Of a stretch of 64,000 nt of DNA, positions 20,707 through 32,375 are shown one piece after another. A program made the translations under genes and the position numbers. Position 1 is the stretch's first letter. Each line of letters begins with the position of its first letter. The notes under the pieces are model-generated. The model was not told the DNA's origin. It saw nothing but the letters and a program-made list of their open reading frames with translations, and did no database searches. Source of the stretch: Pluralibacter sp. UBA7423 (GTDB lineage: Bacteria; Pseudomonadota; Gammaproteobacteria; Enterobacterales; Enterobacteriaceae); NCBI GenBank assembly GCA_002470465.1, contig DKMD01000022.1, forward strand, positions 1 through 64,000, given 5' to 3'.

Positions 20707-21720
20707 TCAGGCGAAGGGCCCGGCGGTGACGGAGTCGCGAAGGATCAGCTCGCCGGGGAAGGCATGCTCCGGCTTAAACTCACCGCCGTCGAGCATAAAA
20801 ATCAGGCGATTAATGGTTTCTTCAATCATCGCGGTGACGGGAATTTTCACGCTGGAGAGGGAAGGCACGGTATAAGGCGCAAGCGCGATATCATCGAAGC
20901 CGATCACCGACACCTGCTGCGGCACGCTGATGCCCGCGCTGACCAGCTGCTTTATCGCACCAATAGCCATATCGTCATTGCTGGCCACCAGCGCGCTGAA
21001 GGAAATGCCCCGGGATAACAGCGTTGCCGCACCCGCAGCGCCCGTAGCGGGGGTCCATTTTCCTTCCGCAATCCACTCCTCGCGTACCGCTATGCCGTTT
21101 CTCTCCAGCGCCGCCCTGTAGCCTGCCAGGCGCTCAATCCCGGTGGGGGAATCGAGCGAGCCGGTAATAAACGCAATATCGCGATGCCCTTGCGCAATCA
21201 GCTGTTCCACCGCCATTTCGCTGGAGGCTTTTTGATCGGACCAGACGCAGTGGCTGGCATGTTTTCGCAGGCGACGGTTGAGCACCATGATCGGCCTGTC
21301 ATGCCCAAGAATGATCTCATCCATTTCATCCGGTGTAAGAAAACGCGGATAGATGATGATCGCATCGCAGCGCAGATCGAGCAGGTACTGGATCGCCGCC
21401 CGCTCCTCTTCCGCGCTATGCTTGCCGTCGGCGAGGATCAGTTGACGCCCCTGGTCCTCCGTCAGACGCGCGGCATGGAACAGCAGCTCGCTGAAGTAGA
21501 CGCCGTGGTACAGCGTGTTGGTCACCACCAGGCCAAGCGTCTGGCTTTTTTTGGTTGCCAGGTTGCGCGCCAGCAGATTCGGCCGATAGCCGCTCTCTTC
21601 GATCGCCCTGAAGACGCGATCCTTCGTTTCCTGGCCGACATAGCCATTGCCCGACAGCACGCGGGATACGGTGGCTTTCGACACGCCAGCGCGCTTCGCC
21701 ACTTCCAGCATCGTTGCCAT
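20707..21720 (-). CDS. ascG: LacI-family repressor AscG
   Basis: AscG represses the asc (arbutin, salicin, cellobiose) genes. The 337-residue protein begins with a LacI helix-turn-helix (MLEVAKRAGVSKATVSRVLS) and a sugar-binding domain including ALVASNDDMAIGA and VSVIGFDDIALAPY. Length and sequence follow E. coli AscG closely. It is divergent from ascF with about 200 bp between, which holds an AACCGGTT operator. The asc genes split the hydrogen cluster, as in E. coli. Confidence 0.94.
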   Translation of the reverse strand: MATMLEVAKRAGVSKATVSRVLSGNGYVGQETKDRVFRAIEESGYRPNLLARNLATKKSQTLGLVVTNTLYHGVYFSELLFHAARLTEDQGRQLILADGKHSAEEERAAIQYLLDLRCDAIIIYPRFLTPDEMDEIILGHDRPIMVLNRRLRKHASHCVWSDQKASSEMAVEQLIAQGHRDIAFITGSLDSPTGIERLAGYRAALERNGIAVREEWIAEGKWTPATGAAGAATLLSRGISFSALVASNDDMAIGAIKQLVSAGISVPQQVSVIGFDDIALAPYTVPSLSSVKIPVTAMIEETINRLIFMLDGGEFKPEHAFPGELILRDSVTAGPFA

Positions 21721-21870
21721 GTTCGCTCATCCGTCTGAAAAAAGTGTGGGCAGTGTACTTCAGGATCCGCGGATTTTCAGCCCCGGCGATCGTCAGTGAT
21801 CAATCTCACGAAAACAAAATAGAGTTTTTTTCTGTCTTGTTTCGCTCATCAGATCTCTTCATGATTTTGT

Positions 21871-21883
21871 GGAACCGGTTTCC
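21871..21883. promoter_or_regulatory. Candidate AscG operator
   Basis: GGAACCGGTTTCC has the central AACCGGTT palindrome typical of LacI/GalR-family operators and resembles the described AscG site (TGAAACCGGTTTCA). It lies 38 bases upstream of ascF. Confidence 0.6.
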
Positions 21884-21920
21884 TATACAAATTTTAATCA
21901 CAATAAGATGGATTGACCCG

Positions 21921-23375
21921 ATGTCGAAAAACTATGCTGCACTGGCCCGGGATGTGGTAGCCGCCCTGGGCGGCGCGACCAACATCACCGCCGCGACCCA
22001 CTGCATGACTCGCCTGCGCTTTGTGCTTAACGACCCCACGCTTGCCGATACCGCCAGGCTTAAAACCCTCAACGGCGTGCTCGGCGTGGTGCGCAGCGAT
22101 AACCAGTGCCAGGTGATTATCGGTAACACGGTATCGCAGGCCTACAAAGAAGTGCTCACCCTGCTGCCGGGCAGCCTGCAGCCCGCCGTGGAGCAAGGTC
22201 CGCAAAAGTTAACGCTCCGGCGCATTGGCGCGGGCATTCTGGATGCGCTGATCGGCACCATGTCCCCGCTGATCCCGGCGATCATCGGCGGCTCAATGGT
22301 TAAGCTGCTGGCGATGGTGCTGGAGATGTCCGGCGTGCTGGCGAAAGGCACCCCGACGCTGACCATTCTCACCGTCATCGGTGACGGCGCGTTCTTCTTC
22401 CTGCCGCTGATGGTGGCCGCCTCCGCGGCGGTGAAATTCAAAACCAATATGTCGCTGGCGATCGCCATTGCGGGCGTGCTGGTGCACCCGGGGTTTATTG
22501 ATCTGATGGCGAAAGCCGCCCAGGGCGAGCACGTCGACTTCGCCTTTATTCCCGTTACGGCGGTGAAATATACCTACACGGTGATCCCGTCGCTGGTGAT
22601 GACCTGGTGCCTGTCCTATATCGAACGCTGGGTCGACAAAATCACCCCGGCGGTCACCAAAAACTTCCTCAAACCCATGCTGATTGTGCTGATTGCCGCT
22701 CCGCTGGCTATTCTGTTAATTGGCCCAATCGGCATCTGGATCGGCACCGCGATTTCCGCGCTGGTTTATACCGTTCACGACTATCTGGGCTGGCTGTCGG
22801 TCGCCATTATGGGCGCATTATGGCCGCTGCTGGTGATGACCGGGATGCACCGCGTGTTTACGCCAACCATCATCCAGACCATCGCCACCACCGGCAAAGA
22901 AGGCATGGTCATGCCGTCTGAAATTGGCGCCAATTTGTCACTCGGCGGCTCGTCGCTGGCGGTCGCCTGGAAAACGAAAAACCCGGAGCTTCGTCAGACG
23001 GCGCTGGCCGCCGCGGCTTCCGCCATTCTGGCGGGAATTTCTGAACCGGCGCTGTACGGCGTGGCGATCCGCCTGAAGCGCCCGCTGATTGCCAGCCTGA
23101 TCAGCGGCTTTATTTGCGGCGCAGTGGCCGGTATTGCGGGGCTTGCCAGCCATTCGATGGCGGCACCGGGGCTGTTTACCAGCGTGCAGTTCTTTGACCC
23201 GGCGAACCCGATGACCATCGTCTGGGTGTTTGGCGTGATGGCGCTGGCCGTGGTGCTCTCCTTCGTGCTGACGCTGCTGCTGGGCTTTGAAGATATTCCG
23301 GTAGAAGAAAATGCGGCCCTTGCGCGTCAGGCGCAGGGTATTTCCGCCACAGAACAACCGATACAAGCGAGGTAA
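21921..23375 (+). CDS. ascF: PTS beta-glucoside EIIBC component AscF
   Basis: AscF imports and phosphorylates cellobiose/arbutin/salicin-type sugars. The 484-residue protein has an N-terminal EIIB domain with phosphorylated Cys28 in ATHCMTRLRF and a C-terminal multi-spanning EIIC domain (about 105-465) with GISEPALYG. No EIIA domain is present, so Crr supplies phosphate as is usual. The start MSKNYAAL follows the operator; a longer in-frame start is not supported. ascB follows after 3 bases. Confidence 0.95.
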   Translation: MSKNYAALARDVVAALGGATNITAATHCMTRLRFVLNDPTLADTARLKTLNGVLGVVRSDNQCQVIIGNTVSQAYKEVLTLLPGSLQPAVEQGPQKLTLRRIGAGILDALIGTMSPLIPAIIGGSMVKLLAMVLEMSGVLAKGTPTLTILTVIGDGAFFFLPLMVAASAAVKFKTNMSLAIAIAGVLVHPGFIDLMAKAAQGEHVDFAFIPVTAVKYTYTVIPSLVMTWCLSYIERWVDKITPAVTKNFLKPMLIVLIAAPLAILLIGPIGIWIGTAISALVYTVHDYLGWLSVAIMGALWPLLVMTGMHRVFTPTIIQTIATTGKEGMVMPSEIGANLSLGGSSLAVAWKTKNPELRQTALAAAASAILAGISEPALYGVAIRLKRPLIASLISGFICGAVAGIAGLASHSMAAPGLFTSVQFFDPANPMTIVWVFGVMALAVVLSFVLTLLLGFEDIPVEENAALARQAQGISATEQPIQAR

Positions 23376-24797
<1,422 letters not shown>

Positions 24798-24803
24798 TGT
24801 CAT

Positions 24804-24903
24804 TGCCGGGCGGCACTGCTTGCCCGGTGGCGCTAACGCTTACCGGGCCTACAAGCCGTCCCTGTAAAATTGTAGGCCGGTGCAAGCGCAGCGCCGCCCG
24901 GCA
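24804..24903. repeat. BIME (multiple REP units) between ascB and hycI
   Basis: GCCGGGCGGCACTGCTTGCC, CCGGTGGCGCTAACGCTTACC and TGTAGGCCGGTGCAAGCGC form alternating REP palindromes at the convergent junction. Confidence 0.85.
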
Positions 24904-24907
24904 AACG

Positions 24908-25363
24908 TTACAGCTGCTCAAACCCGCCGTTGCCGGTCCAGCCCTCAAGCCGCTGATAAACGACATCTACCGCGGCTTTGATCTTCTCCGTCATCGGATA
25001 ATAAAAGCCGACAATGTCTGGCTGAATGCCAAGGAAAATCACCTCTCCCACGTCTTCTGCCAGCTGCTCAATCAGGTAGTTGAGCGGCATATTGTGGGTG
25101 GTCATCAGGAACATTTCGGCAATATCGTCCGGGTCGACGATGCGAATGTCGCCTGGCTCCAGCCCCATGTCGGTGGCATCAACAATCAGCAAACGGTTCG
25201 GACGCATTGCACGGATCGCCGCCACTTCCCTCTCCGGCGCGCTGCCGCCGTCCAGCACAATCCAGTCACCTTTTGGCCCGCTGGCGCACATTTCCGCCAG
25301 CAGCGGCCCGGCCCCATCGTCGCCCATCATGCTGTTGCCGACACAAAGTAATACGTTAGACAC
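24908..25363 (-). CDS. hycI: Hydrogenase maturation endopeptidase HycI
   Basis: HycI removes the C-terminal extension of the hydrogenase large subunit after nickel insertion. The 151-residue protein has the metal/nickel-sensing residues Asp16 (GDDGAGP), Asp62 (VDATDMG) and His90 (TTHNMPL) and is close to E. coli HycI (156). In E. coli it is the last gene of hycA-I; here it is alone, divergent from hyfR. The HyfG C-terminus (33 residues after DPCYSCTDR) is the expected substrate in this cluster. Confidence 0.95.
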   Translation of the reverse strand: MSNVLLCVGNSMMGDDGAGPLLAEMCASGPKGDWIVLDGGSAPEREVAAIRAMRPNRLLIVDATDMGLEPGDIRIVDPDDIAEMFLMTTHNMPLNYLIEQLAEDVGEVIFLGIQPDIVGFYYPMTEKIKAAVDVVYQRLEGWTGNGGFEQL

Positions 25364-25478
25364 GCTTTTCTCCCGATAAAATGAGCCTGAATGAGCAAAC
25401 TACCCATCAATATCAACGAATGATCCCAAAGGGGTATCTTATATTGCACGCAGCCCGCAAATACTGATCTCAAATAGC

Positions 25479-25507
25479 ATTGCTGATTCATTGTGAACAT
25501 CAGCAAT
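25479..25507. promoter_or_regulatory. Inverted repeat upstream of hyfR
   Basis: The arms ATTGCTGAT and ATCAGCAAT (9 bp) flank 11 bases, ending 22 bases before the hyfR start. It may be an operator or a leader-RNA hairpin; no known consensus was matched. Confidence 0.45.
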
Positions 25508-25529
25508 TTTCAATAAACAGGCTGAAGCG

Positions 25530-27227
25530 ATGAATGATGTAAAGAAGCTGAGTGGCAAGAAAATAAGAACCATTCCCATTACAAATACCGAATGGAATAA
25601 TCACTTGATTGCCATGATCAATTCCGGCGTCGAACCTGAGCTGCTGGAATTCTTTCATCACTTAAAAGAAGAGCGCGATGAATACCGTATTCTGGTCGAT
25701 ATCACCAACTCCGTGCTGGCGCACCTCGATCGTGAAGGGATGGTGAACGCCATCGCCGCGGATATTCACCGCTATTTCGCGATCCCGAGCGTCTCGCTCG
25801 CCTTTTTTGACGGCGTATCTTCTGAGGCCTTTCCGGTCACCGCCTGCGGCTGGCAGGGAGAGAATCAGTGCGTTTGCCAGCAAAGAACGTATCCCCTCGC
25901 ACAAAGCATTCTTAAAAACGTGCTGGATAACAATCAGCCGCAGGCCGTTGCGCTCAATGAAAACCTCAACGATCCGTTATTAAAAGATTTATATTACGCT
26001 GGCATGCAGGCGGCCCTGCTGTTGCCGCTGGCATTTAACGCCCATGCACCCGGCATATTTATTCTCGCCCATACGGACGCCAGCGCTTTTACGCCAGCGG
26101 TCTGTTCCCTGCTCGGGCAAATAGCCTCACGGATCAGTATTGCGGTGGATAATGCCAACGCCTGGAATGAAATTACGCGTTTAAAAGATTCACTGAAGCA
26201 GGAAAATATCTGGCTCACGGAACAGCTGCAAAACGTTGAAAGCCTGAACGATATTATTTTCCAGAGCACGGCGATGAAAAACCTGCTGCGCCAGGTCGAG
26301 ATGGTCGCCACGAGCGACAGCACCGTGCTGCTGCTCGGCGAGACGGGTACCGGCAAAGAGCTTATCGCCCGCGCTATTCACAAACTCAGCCAGCGCAGCC
26401 AAAGCCCGCTGGTCAAAATGAACTGTGCCGCTATTCCCGCAAGCCTGCTGGAAAGCGATCTGTTCGGGCATGAGAAAGGCGCCTTCACCGGCGCAACCAG
26501 CAGCCATATCGGACGGTTTGAAATGGCCGACGGTGGCACGCTGTTCCTTGATGAAATCGGTGATATGCCGCTGGAGCTACAGCCCAAACTTTTGCGCGTG
26601 TTGCAGGAGCGTGAAGTAGAGCGCCTCGGCGGCAGCAAAGTGATCCCGGTGAACGTCCGGATGATCGCCGCCACCAATCGCGATCTGCATCAGATGGTGC
26701 AGGAACGCGAGTTTCGCAGCGATCTGTTCTACCGCCTGAACGTCTTTCCGATCGTGATCCCACCGCTGCGCGAGCGTCCGGAAGATATCCCGCTGCTCGC
26801 CACCTGGTTCACGCAAAAGCTGGCGGCGCGCATGAACAAAACCATCGATACTATTCCCGCAGCTTCGCTCCAGGCGCTGTGCCAGTATCCCTGGCCGGGT
26901 AACGTGCGCGAACTGCAAAACGTCATTGAACGCGCGGTGATCCTGACCCAGGGCAACACCCTGAATCTCCAGTTGGGCGATCTGAAAATCCCTTCAGCCC
27001 CGGCGCAGGCGCCACGCGTTCAGCCTGTAACCATCAAGCTGCCGCCGCTGTTTAATCCGCAAACGCCAGAAACAGACGAAGGTGAACGGGAAAGGATTAT
27101 TCAGGCCCTGCGGGAAACAAACGGTATTGTGGCGGGGCCAAAAGGTGCAGCGCAGAAGCTCGGTCTGAAAAGAACGACGCTGCTCTCAAGGATGCAGCGT
27201 CTGGGAATCAATACGCGGGATCTTTAA
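25530..27227 (+). CDS. hyfR: Sigma-54 activator HyfR, short form with one GAF domain
   Basis: HyfR is the FhlA-type activator of the hyf operon. The 565-residue protein has one GAF domain (about 50-210), an AAA+ domain with GETGTGKE near 270 and GAFTGA, and a C-terminal Fis-type helix-turn-helix ([21 protein letters not shown]). E. coli HyfR is about 670 and FhlA 692 residues, both with a further N-terminal domain; that domain is missing here. Nothing upstream in frame restores it. It converges on hyfJ, and is divergent from hycI. Confidence 0.9.
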   Translation: MNDVKKLSGKKIRTIPITNTEWNNHLIAMINSGVEPELLEFFHHLKEERDEYRILVDITNSVLAHLDREGMVNAIAADIHRYFAIPSVSLAFFDGVSSEAFPVTACGWQGENQCVCQQRTYPLAQSILKNVLDNNQPQAVALNENLNDPLLKDLYYAGMQAALLLPLAFNAHAPGIFILAHTDASAFTPAVCSLLGQIASRISIAVDNANAWNEITRLKDSLKQENIWLTEQLQNVESLNDIIFQSTAMKNLLRQVEMVATSDSTVLLLGETGTGKELIARAIHKLSQRSQSPLVKMNCAAIPASLLESDLFGHEKGAFTGATSSHIGRFEMADGGTLFLDEIGDMPLELQPKLLRVLQEREVERLGGSKVIPVNVRMIAATNRDLHQMVQEREFRSDLFYRLNVFPIVIPPLRERPEDIPLLATWFTQKLAARMNKTIDTIPAASLQALCQYPWPGNVRELQNVIERAVILTQGNTLNLQLGDLKIPSAPAQAPRVQPVTIKLPPLFNPQTPETDEGERERIIQALRETNGIVAGPKGAAQKLGLKRTTLLSRMQRLGINTRDL

Positions 27228-27239
27228 GGCTCCGCGTAA

Positions 27240-27308
27240 GCGCCCGGCCTACAAATCGCGCAGGCCTGATTTGTAGGCCAGGTAAGGCATCAGCCGCCAC
27301 CTGGCAAT
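27240..27308. repeat. REP-like inverted repeat between hyfR and hyfJ
   Basis: GGCCTACAAAT (27246-27256) and ATTTGTAGGCC (27269-27279) are perfect 11-bp arms, followed by a REP-like CAGCCGCCACCTGGCA. Placed at a convergent junction, probably with a termination role. Confidence 0.7.
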
Positions 27309-27316
27309 CAGCGCCA

Positions 27317-27730
27317 TCAGGCAACCTGCCTTTTTACGATAAGATAAATCGCCGGTTCGCGTTCAATCTCACCCAGCAGCTCAATCAGCCGCAAGCTCCA
27401 GCCTTTAAAGGGTTCCGCTCCCGTTTTGCTCAGTTCAGAAAGCGCATTCGCCAGCAGCGACGTGTGGGTGGAATCGATGGTGATTTCCCCAAACGTCAGC
27501 AGGCCGCGCAGCTTACGCCGCGCGTCCCCTTCAGGTAGCAGCTTCAGCCATTCGGTATAGCCTTCAAGCCCGCATTCCAGCTCCGTTTTCAGGCAGTCGA
27601 TCATCCCGACGTGATGACCAATCGCCAGCGAGTAGTACATCACCTGCTGGCTTTCGGCGGGCATGTCGTCATCGCTGTCGACGAACTTCTGCCGCAGCGA
27701 CCAGAACGTCACTTTTCCTTTTTCACTCAT
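27317..27730 (-). CDS. hyfJ: Hydrogenase-4 assembly protein HyfJ (HycH family)
   Basis: HycH/HyfJ proteins are needed for assembly of the large subunit of group 4 hydrogenases; the exact step is not known. The 137-residue frame has the family core [20 protein letters not shown] and an IYLIVKRQ end. It is the last gene of the hyf operon and overlaps hyfI by four bases. No membrane segment or metal motif is evident. HycH and HyfJ cannot be told apart by this gene alone; the operon decides the name. Confidence 0.88.
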   Translation of the reverse strand: MSEKGKVTFWSLRQKFVDSDDDMPAESQQVMYYSLAIGHHVGMIDCLKTELECGLEGYTEWLKLLPEGDARRKLRGLLTFGEITIDSTHTSLLANALSELSKTGAEPFKGWSLRLIELLGEIEREPAIYLIVKRQVA

Positions 27731-28494
27731 GCCATCACCTTACCGGCGATAACCGCCATCAGCGCATGAACGATCTCGGTCAGGCGCGGATCGTTCTCTT
27801 TGCGCAGCCAGACGTCCACCTCATGGGCCGCCTGCTGCGGCTGCTTATGCTGAATCAGCTTCAGCAGGTTCATGCTGATGTCGCCACCCTGGCGATAGCC
27901 CGCCATCCGCCGTGCTTCGCGCTCAACGGCAACCCGCAGCGTCAGCGGCACGTCCGGCAGAATGATGGCGGGCTTTTCATTTTCGCCCTGCACGTGTTCA
28001 ATGCCCTTTAGCTTCTGATCCAGCAGGCCGAGCGCCACGGCAAACCCGTGAATGGTGGCCGCAGGCGTTGGGGGGCAGCCGGGGATCCACACGTCGACGG
28101 GCACGATGGTGTCGCTGCCGCCCCAGACGCAGTAGAGATCGTGGAAGATCCCGCCGCCCACGCCGCAGGCACCGTAGGAGATACAGATTTTCGGATCCGG
28201 CGCGGATTCATACGCACGCAGCGCGGGTACGCGCATCGCACGGGTCACCGCCCCGGTGAACAGCAAAATATCGGCATGGCGCGGGGAGGCAACAACCTTG
28301 ATCCCGAAGCGTTCGGCGTCGAACACTGGCGTAATGGCAGAGAAAATTTCAATCTCGCAGCCGTTACAGCCGCCACAGTCCACGCGGTAGACGTAGGCCG
28401 AGCGCTTGATGTCCTTCAGCAACGTCTGCTTCATGCGCGCCGCGTCGTCCGCAAGCGCAATCGGCTGGCTGACGTGATGATTAAACTCGCTCAT
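27727..28494 (-). CDS. hyfI: Hydrogenase-4 small subunit HyfI
   Basis: HyfI carries the [4Fe-4S] cluster next to the NiFe site. The 255-residue protein has the N2-type cysteines in [20 protein letters not shown] and IPGCPPTP, as in NuoB of complex I. Its N-terminus (HHVSQP) resembles E. coli HyfI more than HycG. It is followed by a roughly 100-residue C-terminal part common to HycG/HyfI. Overlaps hyfH by 14 bases and hyfJ by 4. Confidence 0.93.
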   Translation of the reverse strand: MSEFNHHVSQPIALADDAARMKQTLLKDIKRSAYVYRVDCGGCNGCEIEIFSAITPVFDAERFGIKVVASPRHADILLFTGAVTRAMRVPALRAYESAPDPKICISYGACGVGGGIFHDLYCVWGGSDTIVPVDVWIPGCPPTPAATIHGFAVALGLLDQKLKGIEHVQGENEKPAIILPDVPLTLRVAVEREARRMAGYRQGGDISMNLLKLIQHKQPQQAAHEVDVWLRKENDPRLTEIVHALMAVIAGKVMA

Positions 28495-29041
28495 GAGAGA
28501 CCTCCGCTGCGGATACGCTGAACATACGCTGGTCGTGCTGGCCCACCGTCTGCTGACGCTTGCACGCCGGGCAGGTGGTGAACTGCGACGTCATGCCCGC
28601 CAGCGCTTCATCGCTGACGCCGGACTGGCGCAGCAGCTCCACCGCATACTGCGCCGATTTTTCCGGCGTGTACGGCTGCTTGCAGACTTCACAGTGCTGC
28701 AAACGAAATACCGCTTTGACGTACAGATCGGCTTTATTGGTCACCGCCAGCTCAAAGTCGTTGGTCAGGCGAATCGCCTTCGTCGGGCAAACCTCTTCGC
28801 AGCGGCCACAGAAAATGCAGCGGCCGATAAACAGCTGCCAGGTGCGCTCGTTGCTTTCCGGATGGGTTTCCATCGTCAGGGCGTTCGCCGGGCATGCAGA
28901 AGTGCAGGCCGCGCAGGCGATACACTGCTGCGGATCCAGTTCAGGCCTGCCGCGAAAATCGGGGCTGATCTCCAGCGGCGCAAACGGATATTTGACCGTC
29001 GGTTCGCCCGCTTTCAGGATGGTTTTAAACAGTTTCAGCAT
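28481..29041 (-). CDS. hyfH: Hydrogenase-4 iron-sulfur subunit HyfH
   Basis: This NuoI-like ferredoxin has two [4Fe-4S] motifs ([12 protein letters not shown] and [12 protein letters not shown], about residues 40-90) that link the formate dehydrogenase side to HyfI. The 186-residue protein also has Cys pairs at CEVCKQP and CPACKRQ, probably a small zinc or rubredoxin-like site in the C-terminal third, as in HycF. It lies 10 bases after hyfG. Confidence 0.93.
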   Translation of the reverse strand: MLKLFKTILKAGEPTVKYPFAPLEISPDFRGRPELDPQQCIACAACTSACPANALTMETHPESNERTWQLFIGRCIFCGRCEEVCPTKAIRLTNDFELAVTNKADLYVKAVFRLQHCEVCKQPYTPEKSAQYAVELLRQSGVSDEALAGMTSQFTTCPACKRQQTVGQHDQRMFSVSAAEVSHERV

Positions 29042-29051
29042 CGTTTAATCC

Positions 29052-30788
29052 TTACTTGAGCAGCGGCGAGTGCTTGCGCTCAATGCTATAACGTTCAATC
29101 TCTTTGTACGGCACGGTGGTCGATTTGCGTTTGCGCACGTCCACCAGCGTCACGCGGTCGGTGCAGGAGTAGCACGGATCAAGGCTGCCGATAATCAGCG
29201 GCGCATCCGACACGGTATTGCCGCGCAGCATATAGCGCAGCACCGGCCAGTTAGCGTACGTCGCCGCGCGGCAGCGCCAGCGGAACAGCTTCTGGTTGTC
29301 GCCGAGCATGCTCCAGTGCACGTCCTCACCGCGCGGCGCTTCCACGTAGCCAAGCGCAAATTTGTGCGGCTGATAGGTGAAGCCTTCGGTCAGCAGTGGG
29401 CCGTTGCCCATGGTGTCCAGCGCGTACTCAATCATCGCCAGCGAATCGAAGGTTTCCTTCACGCGCACCATCACACGGGAGAAGACATCGCCGCCGTCAT
29501 AGGCAAACAGGGTTTTCGGCAGGTTGCCGTAATCCGAATACGGGTGGTCAAAACGCATATCGCGCCTGAATCCGCTGCCGCGGATCAGTGGGCCAACCGG
29601 GCTGTAGTCACGCGCAACCTGGCGGTCGAGAATGCCGACGCCCTGGGTGCGCTGGCCGATGTTCGGCGTGGAGAGCAGCATGTCGACCAGCTCAGTCACC
29701 TCGGCGCGCATCTCACGCACCAGCTGAATGGTTTTGATGCGCTGCTCTTTGAGGATGTCGCGACGAATGCCGCCAATCAGGTTCAGGCCGTAGGTTTTAC
29801 GCGAACCGGTGAGCAGCTCCGCCATCATCATTGATTTTTCACGAACGCGGAAAAACTGCATAAAGCCGGTATCGAAACCAACAAAGTGGCTGGAGAGGCC
29901 GATATTCAGCAGATGGCTGTGCAGGCGCTCCACCTCCAGCAGAATGGAGCGGATGGTGTGCGCACGCTGCGGCACCACGATGCCCAGCGCGTTTTCCACC
30001 GACGTGGTGTAGGCCACGCTGTGCGCAAAGCCGCAAATGCCGCAAACGCGGTCGGAGAGGAACGTCACTTCGTTGTAGCCCATGCGGGTTTCCGCGAGCT
30101 TTTCCATCCCACGGTGGACGTAGAACAGGCGGTAATCGGCGTCGACAATGGTTTCACCATCGACGAACAGGCGGAAGTGGCCGGGTTCGTCAGAGGTGAT
30201 GTGCATCGGGCCAATTGGCACCACGCGCGCCTTGCTGTCGCCGTCGTTGATGAACGGATAGGTTTCCGTTTCGGTGGTCGGCGCCGGGCGCTGACGGTAG
30301 TCCATCGCGTCTTTACGCAGCGGGTACATCTCATCCGGCCAGTCGTCCGGCAGCACCAGACGGCGCTCGTCCGGCAGGCCAACGGGCTTCAGGCCATACA
30401 TATCGCGAACTTCACGCTCGCCCCACACGGCGGCGGGCACGCGCGGCGTGACGGACGGAAACTCCAGCGAGCCATCGACCAGCCCCTTCACCACCACCCA
30501 GCACTTCTCGCCCTCTTCCATCGACAGCGCGTAATAAACGGCGAAATGGCCGTTGAGCGTGCGCTCGTCGTTGCCGAACAGCACCGGCAGCCAGCCGCCG
30601 CAGCCGTAGTAGAGAAACTCAACAATCTCAGGCAGCTGGTTGATTTTGACCGTAATCGTCACCTGATCGTGAGTCTGGCGCTCTTCGTCCAGCACCGCAC
30701 CCGGAAACTTCTCCCGGACGGCGGCCAGATAGCCGTTGCCCAGTACATCGCCCTGCGCGAGGCCGTTCATATATTGTTGATAGCTCAC
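29052..30788 (-). CDS. hyfG: Hydrogenase-4 large subunit HyfG
   Basis: HyfG holds the NiFe(CN)2CO site and is fused to a NuoC-like N-terminal domain. I chose a GTG start at 30788, giving 578 residues: it has GGAG seven bases upstream and overlaps the hyfF stop in GTGA. ATG starts at 30818 and 30770 are alternatives. NiFe ligands are RVCGIC (about 247-252) and DPCYSC (537-542). The 33 residues after DPCYSCTDR form the extension removed on maturation. Sequence is closer to E. coli HyfG than to HycE in several blocks (for example AVLDEERQT). Confidence 0.95.
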   Translation of the reverse strand: MSYQQYMNGLAQGDVLGNGYLAAVREKFPGAVLDEERQTHDQVTITVKINQLPEIVEFLYYGCGGWLPVLFGNDERTLNGHFAVYYALSMEEGEKCWVVVKGLVDGSLEFPSVTPRVPAAVWGEREVRDMYGLKPVGLPDERRLVLPDDWPDEMYPLRKDAMDYRQRPAPTTETETYPFINDGDSKARVVPIGPMHITSDEPGHFRLFVDGETIVDADYRLFYVHRGMEKLAETRMGYNEVTFLSDRVCGICGFAHSVAYTTSVENALGIVVPQRAHTIRSILLEVERLHSHLLNIGLSSHFVGFDTGFMQFFRVREKSMMMAELLTGSRKTYGLNLIGGIRRDILKEQRIKTIQLVREMRAEVTELVDMLLSTPNIGQRTQGVGILDRQVARDYSPVGPLIRGSGFRRDMRFDHPYSDYGNLPKTLFAYDGGDVFSRVMVRVKETFDSLAMIEYALDTMGNGPLLTEGFTYQPHKFALGYVEAPRGEDVHWSMLGDNQKLFRWRCRAATYANWPVLRYMLRGNTVSDAPLIIGSLDPCYSCTDRVTLVDVRKRKSTTVPYKEIERYSIERKHSPLLK

Positions 30789-32371
30789 TTCATTTCTCCA
30801 GCGCACTCGCGGGTGCAAAGACGGGGGGTCGTGGCTGAAGCGGTTTTACCCGCCCACGGCCACTGAAATTCATGCGGGGATTGCTGCATCACAATCGACG
30901 CGGCATTTTCCAGCAGGCGGCTCACCGGCTGCGGAATGTGGGTGCCCATAACCAGCATCAGCACCAGTAAAATCGCCATCGGCGCGGTGGTCAGCCAGCC
31001 CAGCTCACCGCGGCTTGTTGCTTCAGGCGCAGCGCCGAACAACAGGCAGGCGATCATGCGCACCAGGCCGCCGAGCACCACGGTCAGCAGCAACAGCAGG
31101 CCGATGGTCAGCCAGATATGCCCGGCAGCCAGTCCTGCGGTCACCACCATAAATTCGCTGAGGAAGACGTTGAACGGCGGCATCCCGCCGAGCGCCAGCG
31201 CACCCGCGGCCAACAGTACCGCGCTGAACGGCATCAGCTTCAGCATGCCGCGCACCACGCCAAGATCGCGCGTGCCGTACTTAAGCAGCACGTTGCCCGA
31301 ACCGCAGAACAGCAGCGTTTTCGCGAGGCTGTGGTTCAGCGTATGCAGCAGCGCCGCCAGCACGCCCAGCGGCCCGCCGATGCCAAGCGCCACGGCGATA
31401 AGCCCCATGTTTTCCACGCTGGAGTAAGCCAGCAGGCGCTTAACGTCCTGCTGAACCAGAATGAAGAACGCCGCCACCGCCACGGAGAGCAGGCCGAAAA
31501 TCACCAGCAGCGTATTCGGGAAGGCGGAGCCGAGGGTCTGAGTGATGATGATGTGGAAACGGATAATCACCAGCAGCGCGCAGTTCAGCAGTACGGCGGA
31601 CAACAGCGCACTTGTCGGGCTTGGCGCTTCACTGTGCGCGTCCGGCAGCCAGGCGTGCATAGGGAACAGCCCGGTTTTGGTGCCGAAGCCAATCAGCACA
31701 AACACGAACGCCAGATGCATCAGCGTGGGATCGAGCTGTGCCGCATGCTTCAGCACTTCACTCCAGAAAATGGCGTTGTGCGGGTCAGGCATAAAGCTCG
31801 CGGCGTTGGCGTACACCAGAATGGTGCCAAACAGGCCGAATGCCACGCCAACGGTACAGATGATGATGTACTTCCACGCCGCTTCCAGCGACGAGCGCTG
31901 GCCGTAAATCCCCACCAGAAACGCCGAGCTGAGCGTAGTCGCTTCAATCGCCGCCCACATCACGATCAGGTTGTTGCTGGTCACCACCAGCATCATGGTG
32001 AAGAGGAACAGGTGGAAGAAGCCGTAGTAGTTGCACAGCGTGGCGACGGAAATCTCTCCTTCGTCGACCTCGTGGCGCATATAGCCCATCGAGTAAAGTC
32101 CGGTGAGAAACCCGATTATCCCAAGCAGCGCCAGGAACAGCGCGCTCAGGCTGTCGAGGTGCAGCCACAGATTCGTGGAGAACATCTCACCCTGTTGGTA
32201 GACCACGCTCACGGCGTAAAGGGTTATCGCCAGCAGCACCAGGATGCCCACGCCATGCAGCAGCGTGACCGCCGAACGAGACGCCGTGCCGAGGCGCTGG
32301 CAGGCAAAGGCCAGCAGCGCGAATACAAGCGGCGTCAGCAGAAGAAATGTGAAAATAGCAGAATGACTCAT
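30785..32371 (-). CDS. hyfF: Hydrogenase-4 membrane subunit HyfF
   Basis: HyfF is an antiporter-like (NuoN/L family) proton-channel subunit with about 14 hydrophobic segments in 528 residues; E. coli HyfF is 526. Conserved charged residues of the family are seen in the central part ([47 protein letters not shown]). hyc operons have no hyfF counterpart, so this gene helps define the complex as hydrogenase-4. It precedes hyfG with a 4-base overlap. Confidence 0.95.
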   Translation of the reverse strand: MSHSAIFTFLLLTPLVFALLAFACQRLGTASRSAVTLLHGVGILVLLAITLYAVSVVYQQGEMFSTNLWLHLDSLSALFLALLGIIGFLTGLYSMGYMRHEVDEGEISVATLCNYYGFFHLFLFTMMLVVTSNNLIVMWAAIEATTLSSAFLVGIYGQRSSLEAAWKYIIICTVGVAFGLFGTILVYANAASFMPDPHNAIFWSEVLKHAAQLDPTLMHLAFVFVLIGFGTKTGLFPMHAWLPDAHSEAPSPTSALLSAVLLNCALLVIIRFHIIITQTLGSAFPNTLLVIFGLLSVAVAAFFILVQQDVKRLLAYSSVENMGLIAVALGIGGPLGVLAALLHTLNHSLAKTLLFCGSGNVLLKYGTRDLGVVRGMLKLMPFSAVLLAAGALALGGMPPFNVFLSEFMVVTAGLAAGHIWLTIGLLLLLTVVLGGLVRMIACLLFGAAPEATSRGELGWLTTAPMAILLVLMLVMGTHIPQPVSRLLENAASIVMQQSPHEFQWPWAGKTASATTPRLCTRECAGEMK

Positions 32372-32375
32372 TGTG

